DNA of 64,000 nt from Acidisoma cellulosilyticum (GTDB lineage: Bacteria > Pseudomonadota > Alphaproteobacteria > Acetobacterales > Acetobacteraceae). Shown one piece after another: positions 25,198 to 33,214 of the stretch. Positions within the stretch are counted from its first letter, which is position 1. Each line of letters opens with the position of its first letter. The notes under the pieces are model-generated. The model saw nothing but the letters and a program-made list of their open reading frames with translations. It was not told the origin of the DNA and ran no database searches. A program made the position numbers and the translations under genes. Location: the NCBI RefSeq assembly GCF_020621385.1, contig NZ_JAESVA010000008.1, forward strand, positions 1-64,000, in the 5' to 3' direction.

Positions 25198-26246
25198 TGC
25201 TTCACTTGGTCCGCCCAAATTCCATAGGCCTTGACTTCAGGCGAATCGATATTGGCGGTGTCGATCACCATCAGCGGCCAGACCACGGAGGGGATGGTAC
25301 TGATCGTCCCCGCTTCCTTCGCGTGGATATTGTCCGTCATCTCGATACCCATCTTGATGAATTCCTGGCTGACCGTCGCATCCTGCGAGCCGTTGCGGAT
25401 TCCGACGATAGCGGGTTCGGACCCGTCAACCCCGATTGCGTAGATATGGCCAGGTTGACCGACGGGGGCGAAGCGTCCGGCTGCCTTGATGGCGGCAATG
25501 GCGCCGAAGGTCTCCGCGTCATTGGCGCCGTAGACAGCGTCGATCTTGGCATGGGCCTGCAGAATGGCGGTCATGACCTGATTGGCCTGGTCGGTATTGA
25601 AGCCGCCATCCGCCCGCGCGACGATTTTGATATCGGGGTATTTGGCGAGCGTATCGGCAAAGCCCTTCTCGCGCAGCGCGGCCGCAACGGTACCGGCGAT
25701 CCCTTCAAGGTCGACCACATTGCCCTTCGGGGCACCGTATTTCTTCGTCAGGAATGTGACGACCTGTTCGGCCGCCAGCTTACCGCCTTCCGCATGATCC
25801 ATACTATAGGTGGCCGTCACGGGGGTGACGATGTGATCCGCCAAGGCTATGACGGGCACATGATGTGCCGTCGCCGCCGCAACGGCAGGTGCGACCGCCG
25901 TACCGTCATAGGGCGTGATGACGATATAATTGGCGCCTTCCGACATCAGGCTTTCGACGTCGGATATTTGCTGCGAAGGGCTATTATTGGAATTGGCCAT
26001 AATAAACCGGTATCCAAATTTCTTGGATTCGGTTTTCATGCCCATGATGATTCCAGCAAAAGCGGGATTGGCGACCGTATAGGTCGAGTAGCCGATGACG
26101 AGGCGTTTGGTGCTGCTTTGCGCCTGCGCATGTGTCGAAAGACTTGTCATACCGCACAGGATCGCTGCGACCGATGCCGCTGCCAACACAACATCTTTAA
26201 ACAATCGCCGTGGTGACTGCAGGGACAAGTCTAGATTTTTCTGCAC
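25194..26246 (-). CDS. Sugar-type ABC transporter periplasmic substrate-binding protein
   Basis: A 350-residue Peripla_BP_4 protein starting with GTG. It has a long signal region (charged MQKNLDLSLQSPRR, hydrophobic VVLAAASVAAILCG, cleavage near AQAQ) and then KRLVIGYSTYTVANPAFAGI, SEGANYIVITPYDGTAVAP and VYGANDAETFGAIAAIKAAGR. It is the first gene of an operon with an ATPase, a permease and two SDRs. Its 5' region carries a half-site of the T-N11-A motif at 26457-26465. The ligand is unknown. Confidence 0.87.
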   Translation of the reverse strand: MQKNLDLSLQSPRRLFKDVVLAAASVAAILCGMTSLSTHAQAQSSTKRLVIGYSTYTVANPAFAGIIMGMKTESKKFGYRFIMANSNNSPSQQISDVESLMSEGANYIVITPYDGTAVAPAVAAATAHHVPVIALADHIVTPVTATYSMDHAEGGKLAAEQVVTFLTKKYGAPKGNVVDLEGIAGTVAAALREKGFADTLAKYPDIKIVARADGGFNTDQANQVMTAILQAHAKIDAVYGANDAETFGAIAAIKAAGRFAPVGQPGHIYAIGVDGSEPAIVGIRNGSQDATVSQEFIKMGIEMTDNIHAKEAGTISTIPSVVWPLMVIDTANIDSPEVKAYGIWADQVKQ

Positions 26247-26456
26247 TGCAATATCGCCTTATATTTTTATTGTTGGAGATGGCAGATTGCGGGCGTGATC
26301 CTACGCGCAGGAAAGCGTGCGGTCAGTCAAATAAAACCGGGCCGCACAAATAAAACCGTGCAAAACCAGCGTATTTAACGCGATTTTCCCAAGAATTATT
26401 GGCTATCCTCATCTCGTATCCGTCCCACTCCGCTGCTTGTTATTAATTATAAACGG

Positions 26457-26465
26457 GCAGCTATA
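26457..26465. promoter_or_regulatory. Half-site GCAGCTATA of the T-N11-A motif
   Basis: Nine contiguous bases equal the right part of TATAGCAGCTATA. It lies about 210 bp upstream of the binding-protein gene at 26246, in an AT-richer stretch. Weak on its own; it gains some support from the full sites at 6301 and 21026. Confidence 0.25.
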
Positions 26466-26573
26466 TCAGCCTATCTATAGGAGGGGACGCCAAGCCGTGC
26501 CAGCGGTTAGGCAGATCATTTAAGACATAACTGGTATTGAACTTGGTCGCAGTCGGCCGCCCTTTTAAAGCGG

Positions 26574-26634
26574 CAACACCATCGCGCTCAGAAAATAGTA
26601 ATTGCGCTCTCTGCGACTGATGGTGTTGTTTTTT
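26574..26634 (+). terminator. Strong terminator-like stem-loop without an upstream protein gene
   Basis: CAACACCATC (26574-26583) and GATGGTGTTG (26619-26628) pair perfectly, and a GCGC/GCGC pair lies inside the 35-nt loop. Six T residues follow (26629-26634). No rightward reading frame of note precedes it: the gene to the left runs leftward from 26246. It may end a small RNA or be a scar of a lost gene. Confidence 0.45.
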
Positions 26635-26636
26635 GT

Positions 26637-26683
26637 GAGCATCTTCACACAGTCAGATGATTCCATCTGACTGTGATCTGCTC
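26637..26683. repeat. 47-bp palindromic repeat, copy 1
   Basis: The core CACAGTCAGATG-ATTC-CATCTGACTGTG is a perfect 12-bp stem with a 4-base loop, flanked by GAGCA and TGCTC. The reverse complement occurs at 28986-29032 with about two differences. It looks like a dispersed palindromic element of the kind found in intergenic regions of many alphaproteobacteria. Confidence 0.85.
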
Positions 26684-26799
26684 GAGGCTTAAATTTCAGG
26701 CGGTATTGGAGAAAAGGGGTTGGGAGAACGATTGCTGCAGTTGGCGCGAAGGATGTGAGGTCCTCGCAGCTTTCCCTGCGTTCTAACGTGGGTCCTTTT

Positions 26800-27573
26800 T
26801 CAAATCACCGCGTTGGCGACACCGTCCATCGCGATATTGACACCGGAAACATAACTCGCTCGCGCGGAAGCAAGGAAAACCACGACATCCGCGATTTCCT
26901 TCGGCTCAGCCATCCGTCCGATTGGAATTTTAGCGAGCGCTCTGGCGCTCGTCTCCTCCACTGATATGCCACTGAGCCTCGCATCCACCGCAAAGCCTTC
27001 TGCAACCCGACTGGTCTCGGTCAGTCCCGGGTTGACCCCGACCACTCGCACACCGCGGGGTGCGTAAGCTGTGGCCAGACCGGCCGTAGCCAGCATCAAG
27101 GCGGCATTCGCCGAGCCCCCGGGAAGATGCACTGGCGAAGCAACCTTACCCCCGTTGCCAATGACGTTGACGATTACGCCGGCGTTGCGTCGCGCCATCA
27201 GTTTAATCATCGGATCAATTACATAGATGTAGGTAAAGTATTTAGCGCTCATTGCCGCGTGCCACACATCCGGCGTCAAATCATCCGGTGGCGTTCTTTT
27301 TGCCGCCCCCGCGGAATTTACCAGCACGTCGATCGCGCCCAAGTCGCGTTCGACGGTTTCCACGATATGCGCCGCCTGCAGCGGATCCGCCAGATCAGCC
27401 ACTAATCCGAGAACGTTACCGAGCTCGAGTTTTGCCCTTGCAATATTGTCGGCTGAACGCGAAACGATAGCAACCTTTGCTCCCTCGGACAGGAAAGCGG
27501 CTGCGCAGGCTAGTCCAATGCCCTTTGAACCACCAGTCACCAGAACAATCTTGTCTCTTAAACCTAAGTCCAT
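26800..27573 (-). CDS. SDR-fold oxidoreductase without the usual catalytic Tyr/Lys
   Basis: A 257-residue SDR-like protein. The cofactor loop TGGSKGIG and NSAG (VLVNSAGAAK) are present, and the C-terminus has IAMDGV. At the active site, where YxxxK is expected, the sequence reads HLPGGSANAALM, without the Tyr or the Lys. This also occurs in some divergent SDR groups, so activity may be altered, not absent. GGGAG precedes the ATG at 27573; a frame extension to 27630 has no ribosome site. The base composition is less GC-rich than the operons to the left, and an IS6-type end lies about 90 bp upstream, both pointing to separate acquisition. Confidence 0.75.
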   Translation of the reverse strand: MDLGLRDKIVLVTGGSKGIGLACAAAFLSEGAKVAIVSRSADNIARAKLELGNVLGLVADLADPLQAAHIVETVERDLGAIDVLVNSAGAAKRTPPDDLTPDVWHAAMSAKYFTYIYVIDPMIKLMARRNAGVIVNVIGNGGKVASPVHLPGGSANAALMLATAGLATAYAPRGVRVVGVNPGLTETSRVAEGFAVDARLSGISVEETSARALAKIPIGRMAEPKEIADVVVFLASARASYVSGVNIAMDGVANAVI

Positions 27574-27661
27574 CAGCACCGCTCCCGCGTCAGCTTTGGC
27601 TGACGACAAATCCATCGTTTCTTTGAGCAAGCTTGCGCTGAAATCTCGCGTATCGCAACTT

Positions 27662-27748
27662 GAGATTTAGCCCACCTCCCACCAACAGCATGATCTTACA
27701 ACTCCAACTCAAAAAATCTGAGCTCGTCTGCACAGCCTGACAACACCC
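27662..27748 (+). mobile_element. IS6-family right-end remnant, copy A
   Basis: This 87-bp stretch is the inverted partner of 43357-43443. It holds the last codons of an IS6-type transposase (GATTTAGCCCACCTCCCACC, then the stop region) and continues to a terminus that reads CCTGACAACACCC. The remainder of the transposase is gone: sequence to the left of 27661 leads into the SDR gene. It is therefore a recombination scar. Confidence 0.7.
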
Positions 27749-28045
27749 TTCGCGGCGCATGCCTGTGCCGTCGGATCAAGTGCGCCAGACCTCATGAAAG
27801 GCACCATCGCCATGGGTCACCGCCATAGTCGGGCCACCGATGATGAGCCTAACCATGTCACCCATTCAAAAATTTCCGCCATTTCTACCCCCATCGCGGT
27901 CTAAGCCGCCTTTCAGAAATGGGATTTGTCTGCGCGCGCCGGGTCTCAATCCTTCGGGATAAAGCACCCAAGCCGTTGGTGGGGCACCTTGTCGCCATGG
28001 TCGACCGCCTCCACCTATCGCGGTGGAACGATCGAGGATGAAGCA
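27749..28045. other. Intergenic stretch, no recognised gene
   Basis: Nearly 300 bp between the IS6 end and the small gene at 28046. I see no credible reading frame, tRNA or strong hairpin. It supplies the ribosome site GAGG of the next gene. Confidence 0.4.
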
Positions 28046-28366
28046 ATGGAACCGATGAAGCCAATGGCTCCCATAGAGCCGATGAAACCAATGCCAGAGG
28101 GTGAGACGTGGTGGCCAGCTGATTTGGGTCAGCCTTCGACGAGCGGCAGCCAGAATGCCATGCGTTATGCCTTCTTCCCGGAAAAGCACCGGTTACTGGT
28201 AGAGAAGGACGGGAATCTGACCGCTTACGATACTGGAGACCACCACATCAGCGGGGTCTCGCAGCAGCAAAGCCAAGGGCAGGATTTAGCCTTTACCAGC
28301 CAGAACGGGACCGTGGGTCTGGATGAGCTGAAGTGGGTCGGTAGTGATGTTCACAAATCTGGCTGA
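28046..28366 (+). CDS. Conserved hypothetical protein with Met-Pro-rich N-terminus
   Basis: A 106-residue protein of unknown function. It opens with short repeats of the type (M/I)(E/K)PM (MEPMKPMAPIEPMKPMPEG), followed by a compact domain: TWWPADLGQPSTSGSQNAMR, YAFFPEKHRLLVEKDG, LTAYDTGDHHISGVSQQQSQ and LAFTSQNGTVGLDELKWV. I recall similar small proteins from Acetobacteraceae and rhizobia, but no function. GAGG lies 9 nt before the ATG. The longer upstream frame is non-conserved in look. The repeated Met and acidic residues might bind metal, which is speculative. Confidence 0.65.
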   Translation: MEPMKPMAPIEPMKPMPEGETWWPADLGQPSTSGSQNAMRYAFFPEKHRLLVEKDGNLTAYDTGDHHISGVSQQQSQGQDLAFTSQNGTVGLDELKWVGSDVHKSG

Positions 28367-28529
28367 TGGCGATCTCGGCTGCCCACCAAACGTGGCGCGG
28401 CTGGTTCTCGCCAGCGAGACGGCAGGCGCGAACCGGGGCAGATGACGGCCTCCCAACAAGCGGCGCCACGCGTTTGCCGATCACGTCACGATTAGCAAGA
28501 ACCGGTCGAGGGCCGAAGCCACTGCCTGA

Positions 28530-28868
28530 TCAGCGTCGCTTTTTGGCAGTCGTCGCTGTGAAATCGGGGTCCTTGTTCGCGACCCAATCGACAAATTTGC
28601 GCAGGTTGGGGTTGGCCAACAGGCCCTCCACATCCGTCCCGTAACGCTGCAATTCGGAATTGGTGAAATTGGCGATCAGCGTCTCCTGGCAAATGGGATG
28701 CATGGGCACGACGTCGCGCCCGCCTCGGCTTTTAGGCACAGGATGGTGCCAGACGATAGACTTGCCGGTGGATCTGCCGCAGAGCCAGCAGAGCGCTGCC
28801 ACGACCGGAGCGTCCTCCTCACGATGCAAATCTTCGTCCGGATCATGTTTCGAATGTTTGCGGGCCAT
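28530..28868 (-). CDS. HNH-type nuclease-like small protein
   Basis: A 112-residue protein with CWLCGRSTGK followed by IVWHHPVPKSRGGRDVVPMH and PICQ, the zinc-knuckle plus His-His core of HNH proteins (here WHHPVPKSRGG with the final His in MHPIC). The N-terminus is charged (MARKHSKHDPDEDLHREED) and the end is basic (TAKKRR). Members cut DNA or belong to anticodon/restriction systems, but many stand alone with unknown role. No partner methyltransferase or integrase lies beside it. Confidence 0.75.
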   Translation of the reverse strand: MARKHSKHDPDEDLHREEDAPVVAALCWLCGRSTGKSIVWHHPVPKSRGGRDVVPMHPICQETLIANFTNSELQRYGTDVEGLLANPNLRKFVDWVANKDPDFTATTAKKRR

Positions 28869-28985
28869 ACGTCTGCCTGTGGGGTTAAACTTGACCGCCC
28901 AGCCTTAGCAGAGCGCTTAGCAATACGGCATTGGCATCTATGACTGAACCATGCGCGCCTACCGCAACACGGGCCTGCTTCCCTA

Positions 28986-29032
28986 GAGCAGATCACAGTC
29001 AGATGGAATCATCTGGCTGTGTGAAGATGCTC
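28986..29032. repeat. 47-bp palindromic repeat, copy 2 (inverted relative to 26637-26683)
   Basis: GAGCAGATCACAGTCAGATG, then GAATCATCTGGCTGTGTGAA and GATGCTC. The stem has one mismatch. A further inverted pair follows at 29050-29089 (AGAGCG ... CGCTCT), so the full element may reach about 29090. Confidence 0.85.
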
Positions 29033-29093
29033 GCAAAAACAATAATCTAGAGCGGTATCCGTGAGCGTAAGCGAACGGGAAACGCTCTGGCGT

Positions 29094-29309
29094 CTAAGCT
29101 GGGGGCCAGGCGTTCATCGCCACGTCGACAATCTCGATAAGGCGGCCCCTGGACGCGCCGTCTCTTGCCTGCACGGCCAAACCCCGAGACAAGGCGGTCC
29201 GAACAGCCTCCAGGCTAGGCGGCAGATGGGTGCCCGCAAGAGAGATCATGCAGCCGTTCGGGCGATCCGCCCTTGTGAACTCGGCCGCAGCCTTGTTCAA
29301 CACATTCAC
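29094..29309 (-). pseudogene. TetR family regulator remnant with internal deletion
   Basis: An open 71-codon remnant. NGCMISLAGTHLPPSLEAVR matches the ligand-domain start of TetR/AcrR regulators and GLAVQARDGASRGRLIEIVD plus AMNAWPP matches their C-terminus, but the roughly 50 residues normally between these are missing and so is the whole DNA-binding N-terminus. It cannot act as a repressor. It sits beside the palindromic repeat at 28986. Confidence 0.7.
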
Positions 29310-29506
29310 ACGATTTCAACCCTTTGCAGTCATTGTTCGGACAAGTAAGTTATCTTGAGAGCTGACGGTCAGAGCCAGCCACCAGCGGATTGGTCCGAGA
29401 GGCATTTGGCATGAATTCTTATGATGACGACGACCTCCGGGACAACGCGCAGAACGATCTGTGCCACAAAGAATTCGCCGATCTTTAGCTTGATAGAAAT
29501 GGCTCG
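29310..29506. other. Intergenic stretch, no recognised gene
   Basis: About 200 bp upstream of the TetR remnant and of a small membrane-type frame. No clear gene, RNA or repeat is visible. Confidence 0.3.
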
Positions 29507-29674
29507 ATGAACCACGCTCAGGCAGCAACCCGGCAATTGTCGATCGGCGCCGCTTTGGGTTTGCTGATTCCCTTTGTTCTCGGATTGCCCTTTTTTTGGG
29601 AGGCCCTCTGCGGTATTCCGGCATTTATATTCGTTACTCTGAAACGAAGGCGAACCAATCCTGATATCTCGTGA
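29507..29674 (+). CDS. Possible small single-span membrane protein
   Basis: A 55-codon frame: MNHAQAATRQLSIGAALGLL, then IPFVLGLPFFWEALCGIPAF, then IFVTLKRRRTNPDIS. A long hydrophobic stretch ends in a positive KRRR cluster, as expected for a small inner-membrane protein. No convincing ribosome site precedes the ATG and I know no family, so it may be chance in a degenerate region. Confidence 0.3.
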   Translation: MNHAQAATRQLSIGAALGLLIPFVLGLPFFWEALCGIPAFIFVTLKRRRTNPDIS

Positions 29675-29748
29675 TACGCGCTACTCCGATACGGGACAGA
29701 TTTGACGAAAGCTGAGATTTTTGGACAAGGGGCGGGCTTGACCGATAA

Positions 29749-30678
29749 CTAACTCCGCGGCTTTCGGATCACGAAGCTATTCGAACGGCACAGCGTCGGT
29801 GGCCAAACCATTGAATCCTCCAGGACTTCGACCGGAATACACCCCGCTTCCGCCGCCAGTGCGAATACCGCGCCCTGCGGCAGCACATGGATCGGCAGGG
29901 TCTCCGACGGCTTCGAATCCGACAGCGCCGCTGCACTGTCATAGGAATACCCGACCCGAGCCGTTGGCACCTGGAACACCGCCACGCCACCCGGTGTCAG
30001 CAAGCTGAATGCCCGACGCAGGATCAGCGCCGTGACCGGCGGCGGATTGTGCTGCAAGGTCCGAGTGCTGAACCAGAGATCGAACGGTGCCGCCATGCCG
30101 AAATCCAGCGCGTTCACCAAGCTGAACTGCACCCGGCTGCCACAGGCTGCGCGCGCCAGCGCCAAATGGCTCGGCGACACGTCACACCCTGCGACCACGC
30201 TAAACCAATCCGCCATCGGCGCAGTCATCCGCCCCACGCCGCAGCCGAAATCCATCACCCGCGGCAAATCACCCGGCTGCCAGCCATGACGGGCCAAAAT
30301 CGTTACCAGATGTGCCACATCCTGCGCACCGGATGCCAGGAACGCGGCGCGATTGCCATCGATCTGGTCGGGCATGAACGCCGGCTTCCCCGCTACCGAC
30401 CAATGCGGCATCGTCTCACCCAGCCGGGTCCAATGCGCCTGCACCCGTGCCAGAAGCTCGGCCGCGATATCCGACGACACATCCCATTCGATGGCCTGCC
30501 GCTCGTCGCGCATGCGGACGGCTGAAGATGGCAATGCTATCGCGAAGGCCTCGGTCGCCATCAGCCGTTCCCGAAGTGCTGCTTCCGGCACCGCCGCCCA
30601 GGCACGCACCTCATCCGCCGTGGCGGCGCGGCCCAGCAGCCAGTGGAACGCCGCCGCGATTTCAGCCGGCGTTGCCAC
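29749..30678 (-). CDS. Class I SAM-dependent methyltransferase
   Basis: A 309-residue protein. Residues 1-50 (FHWLLGRAATADEVRAWAAV) resemble the helical DUF4214-like module linked to glycan-modifying enzymes. The Rossmann methyltransferase domain follows, with motif I VMDFGCGVGRM near residue 140, the acidic end of strand 2 in VAGCDVSPSH, and motif IV-like FDLWFSTRTLQHNP. The likely reaction is SAM-dependent methylation of a small molecule or glycan. The start is GTG, directly after the stop of a dehydratase fragment, and I see no good ribosome site, so the true start may lie further in. Confidence 0.75.
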   Translation of the reverse strand: MATPAEIAAAFHWLLGRAATADEVRAWAAVPEAALRERLMATEAFAIALPSSAVRMRDERQAIEWDVSSDIAAELLARVQAHWTRLGETMPHWSVAGKPAFMPDQIDGNRAAFLASGAQDVAHLVTILARHGWQPGDLPRVMDFGCGVGRMTAPMADWFSVVAGCDVSPSHLALARAACGSRVQFSLVNALDFGMAAPFDLWFSTRTLQHNPPPVTALILRRAFSLLTPGGVAVFQVPTARVGYSYDSAAALSDSKPSETLPIHVLPQGAVFALAAEAGCIPVEVLEDSMVWPPTLCRSNSFVIRKPRS

Positions 30679-30756
30679 TCAGAGCCCGACGGCGCGGGCG
30701 AAGACCGCCGGGTTTGCATTGCCGCCGCTGATAATTACGCCGACCACCTGGAGGTT
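30679..30756 (-). pseudogene. Threonine/serine dehydratase C-terminal fragment
   Basis: The last 25 residues of a frame read MNLQVVGVIISGGNANPAVFARAVGL (26 with the Met), here seen as VGVIISGGN and NPAVFARAV, which is the C-terminal end of PLP-dependent threonine/serine dehydratases. Nothing of the rest of the enzyme remains upstream. It abuts the methyltransferase start. Confidence 0.55.
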
Positions 30757-30884
30757 CATGATCGAAGCTAAACATGCACGAACAAGAAGAGCAACGATGT
30801 AAACATGCACAAACAGGCGCCGTCTCATGCGCAGAGTTTGCCAGAGCCTCCCCAGCAACCTGACAGCACCCCATTTCGTGCGAA

Positions 30885-31859
30885 TCAACCGGCCCTGTCC
30901 CAAGTCGCGACAAAGAAAACCTCGTCATGCGTAGCAACGTGAACATTGCCATCTGTCGTGACCCAGCCGCGATACATGCCCGCCGTGTTGTAAGGAGCTA
31001 TGACGGTCCCCGAGCAATCGATCGCGACTAATCCAGCACCGACTTTGTCCGCCGTCAGGTTCCCCAGCACCGCCTCCGCGGCGGCGCCCAAACTTTCCCC
31101 GAGATAAGCCATACGACTAGCGACATCATGTCCGACAACCCGGCGGATGAACATCTCTCCCGCACCGGTTCCTGAAACGGCACAGGCACCGTTCCTGGCA
31201 TAAGTTCCGGCGCCGATGATCGGTGAGTCTCCAACGCGCCCCTCTGGCTTGTTGGTATAGCCGCCGGTCGAAGTCGCCGCTGCAAGATGCCCATCGCGGT
31301 CCATAGCAACAGCACCGACCGTGCCGTGTTTCTCACTTTCGGAAGCCACACGAGCGAGCCCTTTAGTAGAAAGCCCCTTCATGCGCGCAAGCGCCTGTCG
31401 CTGACGGTCCGTGACGAAATGGGCAGGCTCCATCACGTCAAGGCCAGCACCTTGGGCATAGCGATCCGCCGCCGGGCCGGTCAGCATGACAACGTCGCCA
31501 GCATCCATAAGCCGGCGCGCCAATCTCACCGGGTTCTGGCAGCGCTCGGCAGCACTGACCGCGCCGCAGCCGAGTGTCGAGCCATCCATGATCGAGGCAT
31601 CTAGCGCGACATGGCCGTTGCAGTTCAGCGCCGCACCATATCCTGCATTGAAATGCGGTGAATTTTCCATCACGACGACTGCGGCCTCCACGGCATCAAC
31701 GGCAGAGGCGCCCCTGACCAGAAGCGCCCATCCCGCCTGCAACGCCAGGACCAGATCCTGCCGCGCCGACGCCCAGTCTGCCGTGCTGCGTTCACCATGG
31801 GGCATGACACCGCAGCCCCCATGAATGCCGATAGCCACATTGGTTGTCGTCGCTGTCAT
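30885..31859 (-). CDS. iaaA: Isoaspartyl peptidase/L-asparaginase, N-terminal nucleophile hydrolase
   Basis: A 324-residue plant-type asparaginase precursor. AIGIHGGCGV opens the alpha subunit, SPHFNAGYGAALN is a conserved loop, and KHGTVGAVAMD gives the autocleavage site and catalytic Thr (near residue 190). RVGDSPIIGAGTYA and SGTGAGEMFIR carry the substrate-binding Arg and the GTG loop. These enzymes self-process, then hydrolyse beta-aspartyl dipeptides and asparagine. GGAGC lies before the ATG. It stands downstream of a full dipeptide-type ABC importer in the same direction, so it probably cleaves imported beta-aspartyl peptides. Confidence 0.9.
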   Translation of the reverse strand: MTATTTNVAIGIHGGCGVMPHGERSTADWASARQDLVLALQAGWALLVRGASAVDAVEAAVVVMENSPHFNAGYGAALNCNGHVALDASIMDGSTLGCGAVSAAERCQNPVRLARRLMDAGDVVMLTGPAADRYAQGAGLDVMEPAHFVTDRQRQALARMKGLSTKGLARVASESEKHGTVGAVAMDRDGHLAAATSTGGYTNKPEGRVGDSPIIGAGTYARNGACAVSGTGAGEMFIRRVVGHDVASRMAYLGESLGAAAEAVLGNLTADKVGAGLVAIDCSGTVIAPYNTAGMYRGWVTTDGNVHVATHDEVFFVATWDRAG

Positions 31860-32140
31860 AGTGTGGCTCCTACCCTAGGATGGTTTTCATGGCCGGCCGC
31901 CGATCAAGTTCGACGGAGACTGCAACCTATTGTCTCTGTTTTAGATTTATACTTGGCTTTACACATGTTGTTGTTCAATTCGGGGAGGATATCGAGGGAT
32001 AGGCTGATCAACGCCAACAGAACGACCAATCAAATATCCGGCTGAAAGTATCAGCATTTGTTTCCGAGAAATGATCGATCGTAAAACTTGTTATATGCAA
32101 GCGCCACAAAGTCATCAGAAACTTCTATTGCGATTCGGTA

Positions 32141-33214
32141 TCATAGTTCGGTGCTCTGTACTAGGCCGTCTTCCGTCGCCGCCAGATGGCAGGCGGCAAG
32201 ACGGCCATCCCGCAATCGCACGAGTTCGGGCCGCACTCTGCGGCAGTATTCGATCGCGACCGGGCAGCGCGGGTGAAAAGCGCAACCGGGCGGCGGGTTG
32301 ACCGGGCTCGGCAACTCCCCCCTCACAGCGGCCTCGGCACTGCCCCGACGGCTGGGGTCAAGCTCCGGAGCCGCGTCAAGTAGCGCGCGTGTATAAGGAT
32401 GACGTGGGTGGGCAAACAACGCCTCGGTCTCTGCCAGTTCAACGACCCTGCCGAGATACATAACGGCGACGCGATGCGACAGATGCCTTACCAGCCGCAG
32501 ATCATGGGCGATGAACAGGACCGTGAGATGCAGGCGTTCCTGCAGTTCCAGCAGCAGATTCACCATCTGGGCCTGCACGGAAACGTCTAGCGCTGAGACC
32601 AGCTCATCGGCAATCAGGCAATCAGGCTCCAAAGCCAGGGCGCGGGCAATTCCAATGCGCTGACGCTGGCCTCCGCTGAACTCGTGCGGACGCCGGCCTG
32701 CTGCGCTGAGAGGCAGATGCACAAGATCCATCAGCGCCGCGATCCGCGCCGGCATCTCTCGCCGCGGGCAGATGCGGTGCACGGAGAGCGCCTCCGCGAT
32801 CGTGGCACGGACGGTCATGCGCGGGTTAAGCGAACCATAGGGATCCTGGAACACCATTTGCACCCGCCGATTGAAGCGCCGCAAGGCAGCACCGCGCAAT
32901 GCGACGACATCGAGCCCGTCATAGGTGACGCTGCCCGAATCGACGCGGTGCAGCCGCACAAGGCAGCGCGCGAGCGTCGACTTGCCGCAGCCGCTTTCAC
33001 CGACAATGCCGAGCGTCTCCCCGCGCCGCACGGACAGATCGACCTCCGTCAGCGCATGGACGCGGCGACGCGGCTCGCCCTTCACAAGATCCATCAGGCT
33101 TCGGCTGCGCGCGAAGGTCTTGGTGAGCTTCCGCACCACAAGCAAGGGCTCGCCCGGCGCGGAACCCGTCTCTGGTGCGTTGGCCGTTGATTGAGCGACG
33201 GCGCTCATCGTCAT
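32141..33214 (-). CDS. dppF: Dipeptide/oligopeptide-type ABC transporter ATP-binding protein (DppF type)
   Basis: A 357-residue ATPase with Walker A GESGCGKST, signature FSGGQRQRI, Walker B LIADELVSALDVSVQ (Glu as usual for the family) and the C-terminal oligo_HPY extension with its Cys-rich PPGCAFHPRCPVA. The start overlaps the stop of the upstream ATPase gene (ATGA at 33211-33214); the longer frame to 33313 reads antisense-like. It couples to the DppD-type ATPase to drive the two permeases. Confidence 0.88.
   Translation of the reverse strand: MTMSAVAQSTANAPETGSAPGEPLLVVRKLTKTFARSRSLMDLVKGEPRRRVHALTEVDLSVRRGETLGIVGESGCGKSTLARCLVRLHRVDSGSVTYDGLDVVALRGAALRRFNRRVQMVFQDPYGSLNPRMTVRATIAEALSVHRICPRREMPARIAALMDLVHLPLSAAGRRPHEFSGGQRQRIGIARALALEPDCLIADELVSALDVSVQAQMVNLLLELQERLHLTVLFIAHDLRLVRHLSHRVAVMYLGRVVELAETEALFAHPRHPYTRALLDAAPELDPSRRGSAEAAVRGELPSPVNPPPGCAFHPRCPVAIEYCRRVRPELVRLRDGRLAACHLAATEDGLVQSTEL

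Noticed and set aside
26457-26520. Possible small gene after the AGGAGG-like sequence at about 26480
   Set aside because: The only frames from nearby GTG or ATG codons stop within about ten codons.
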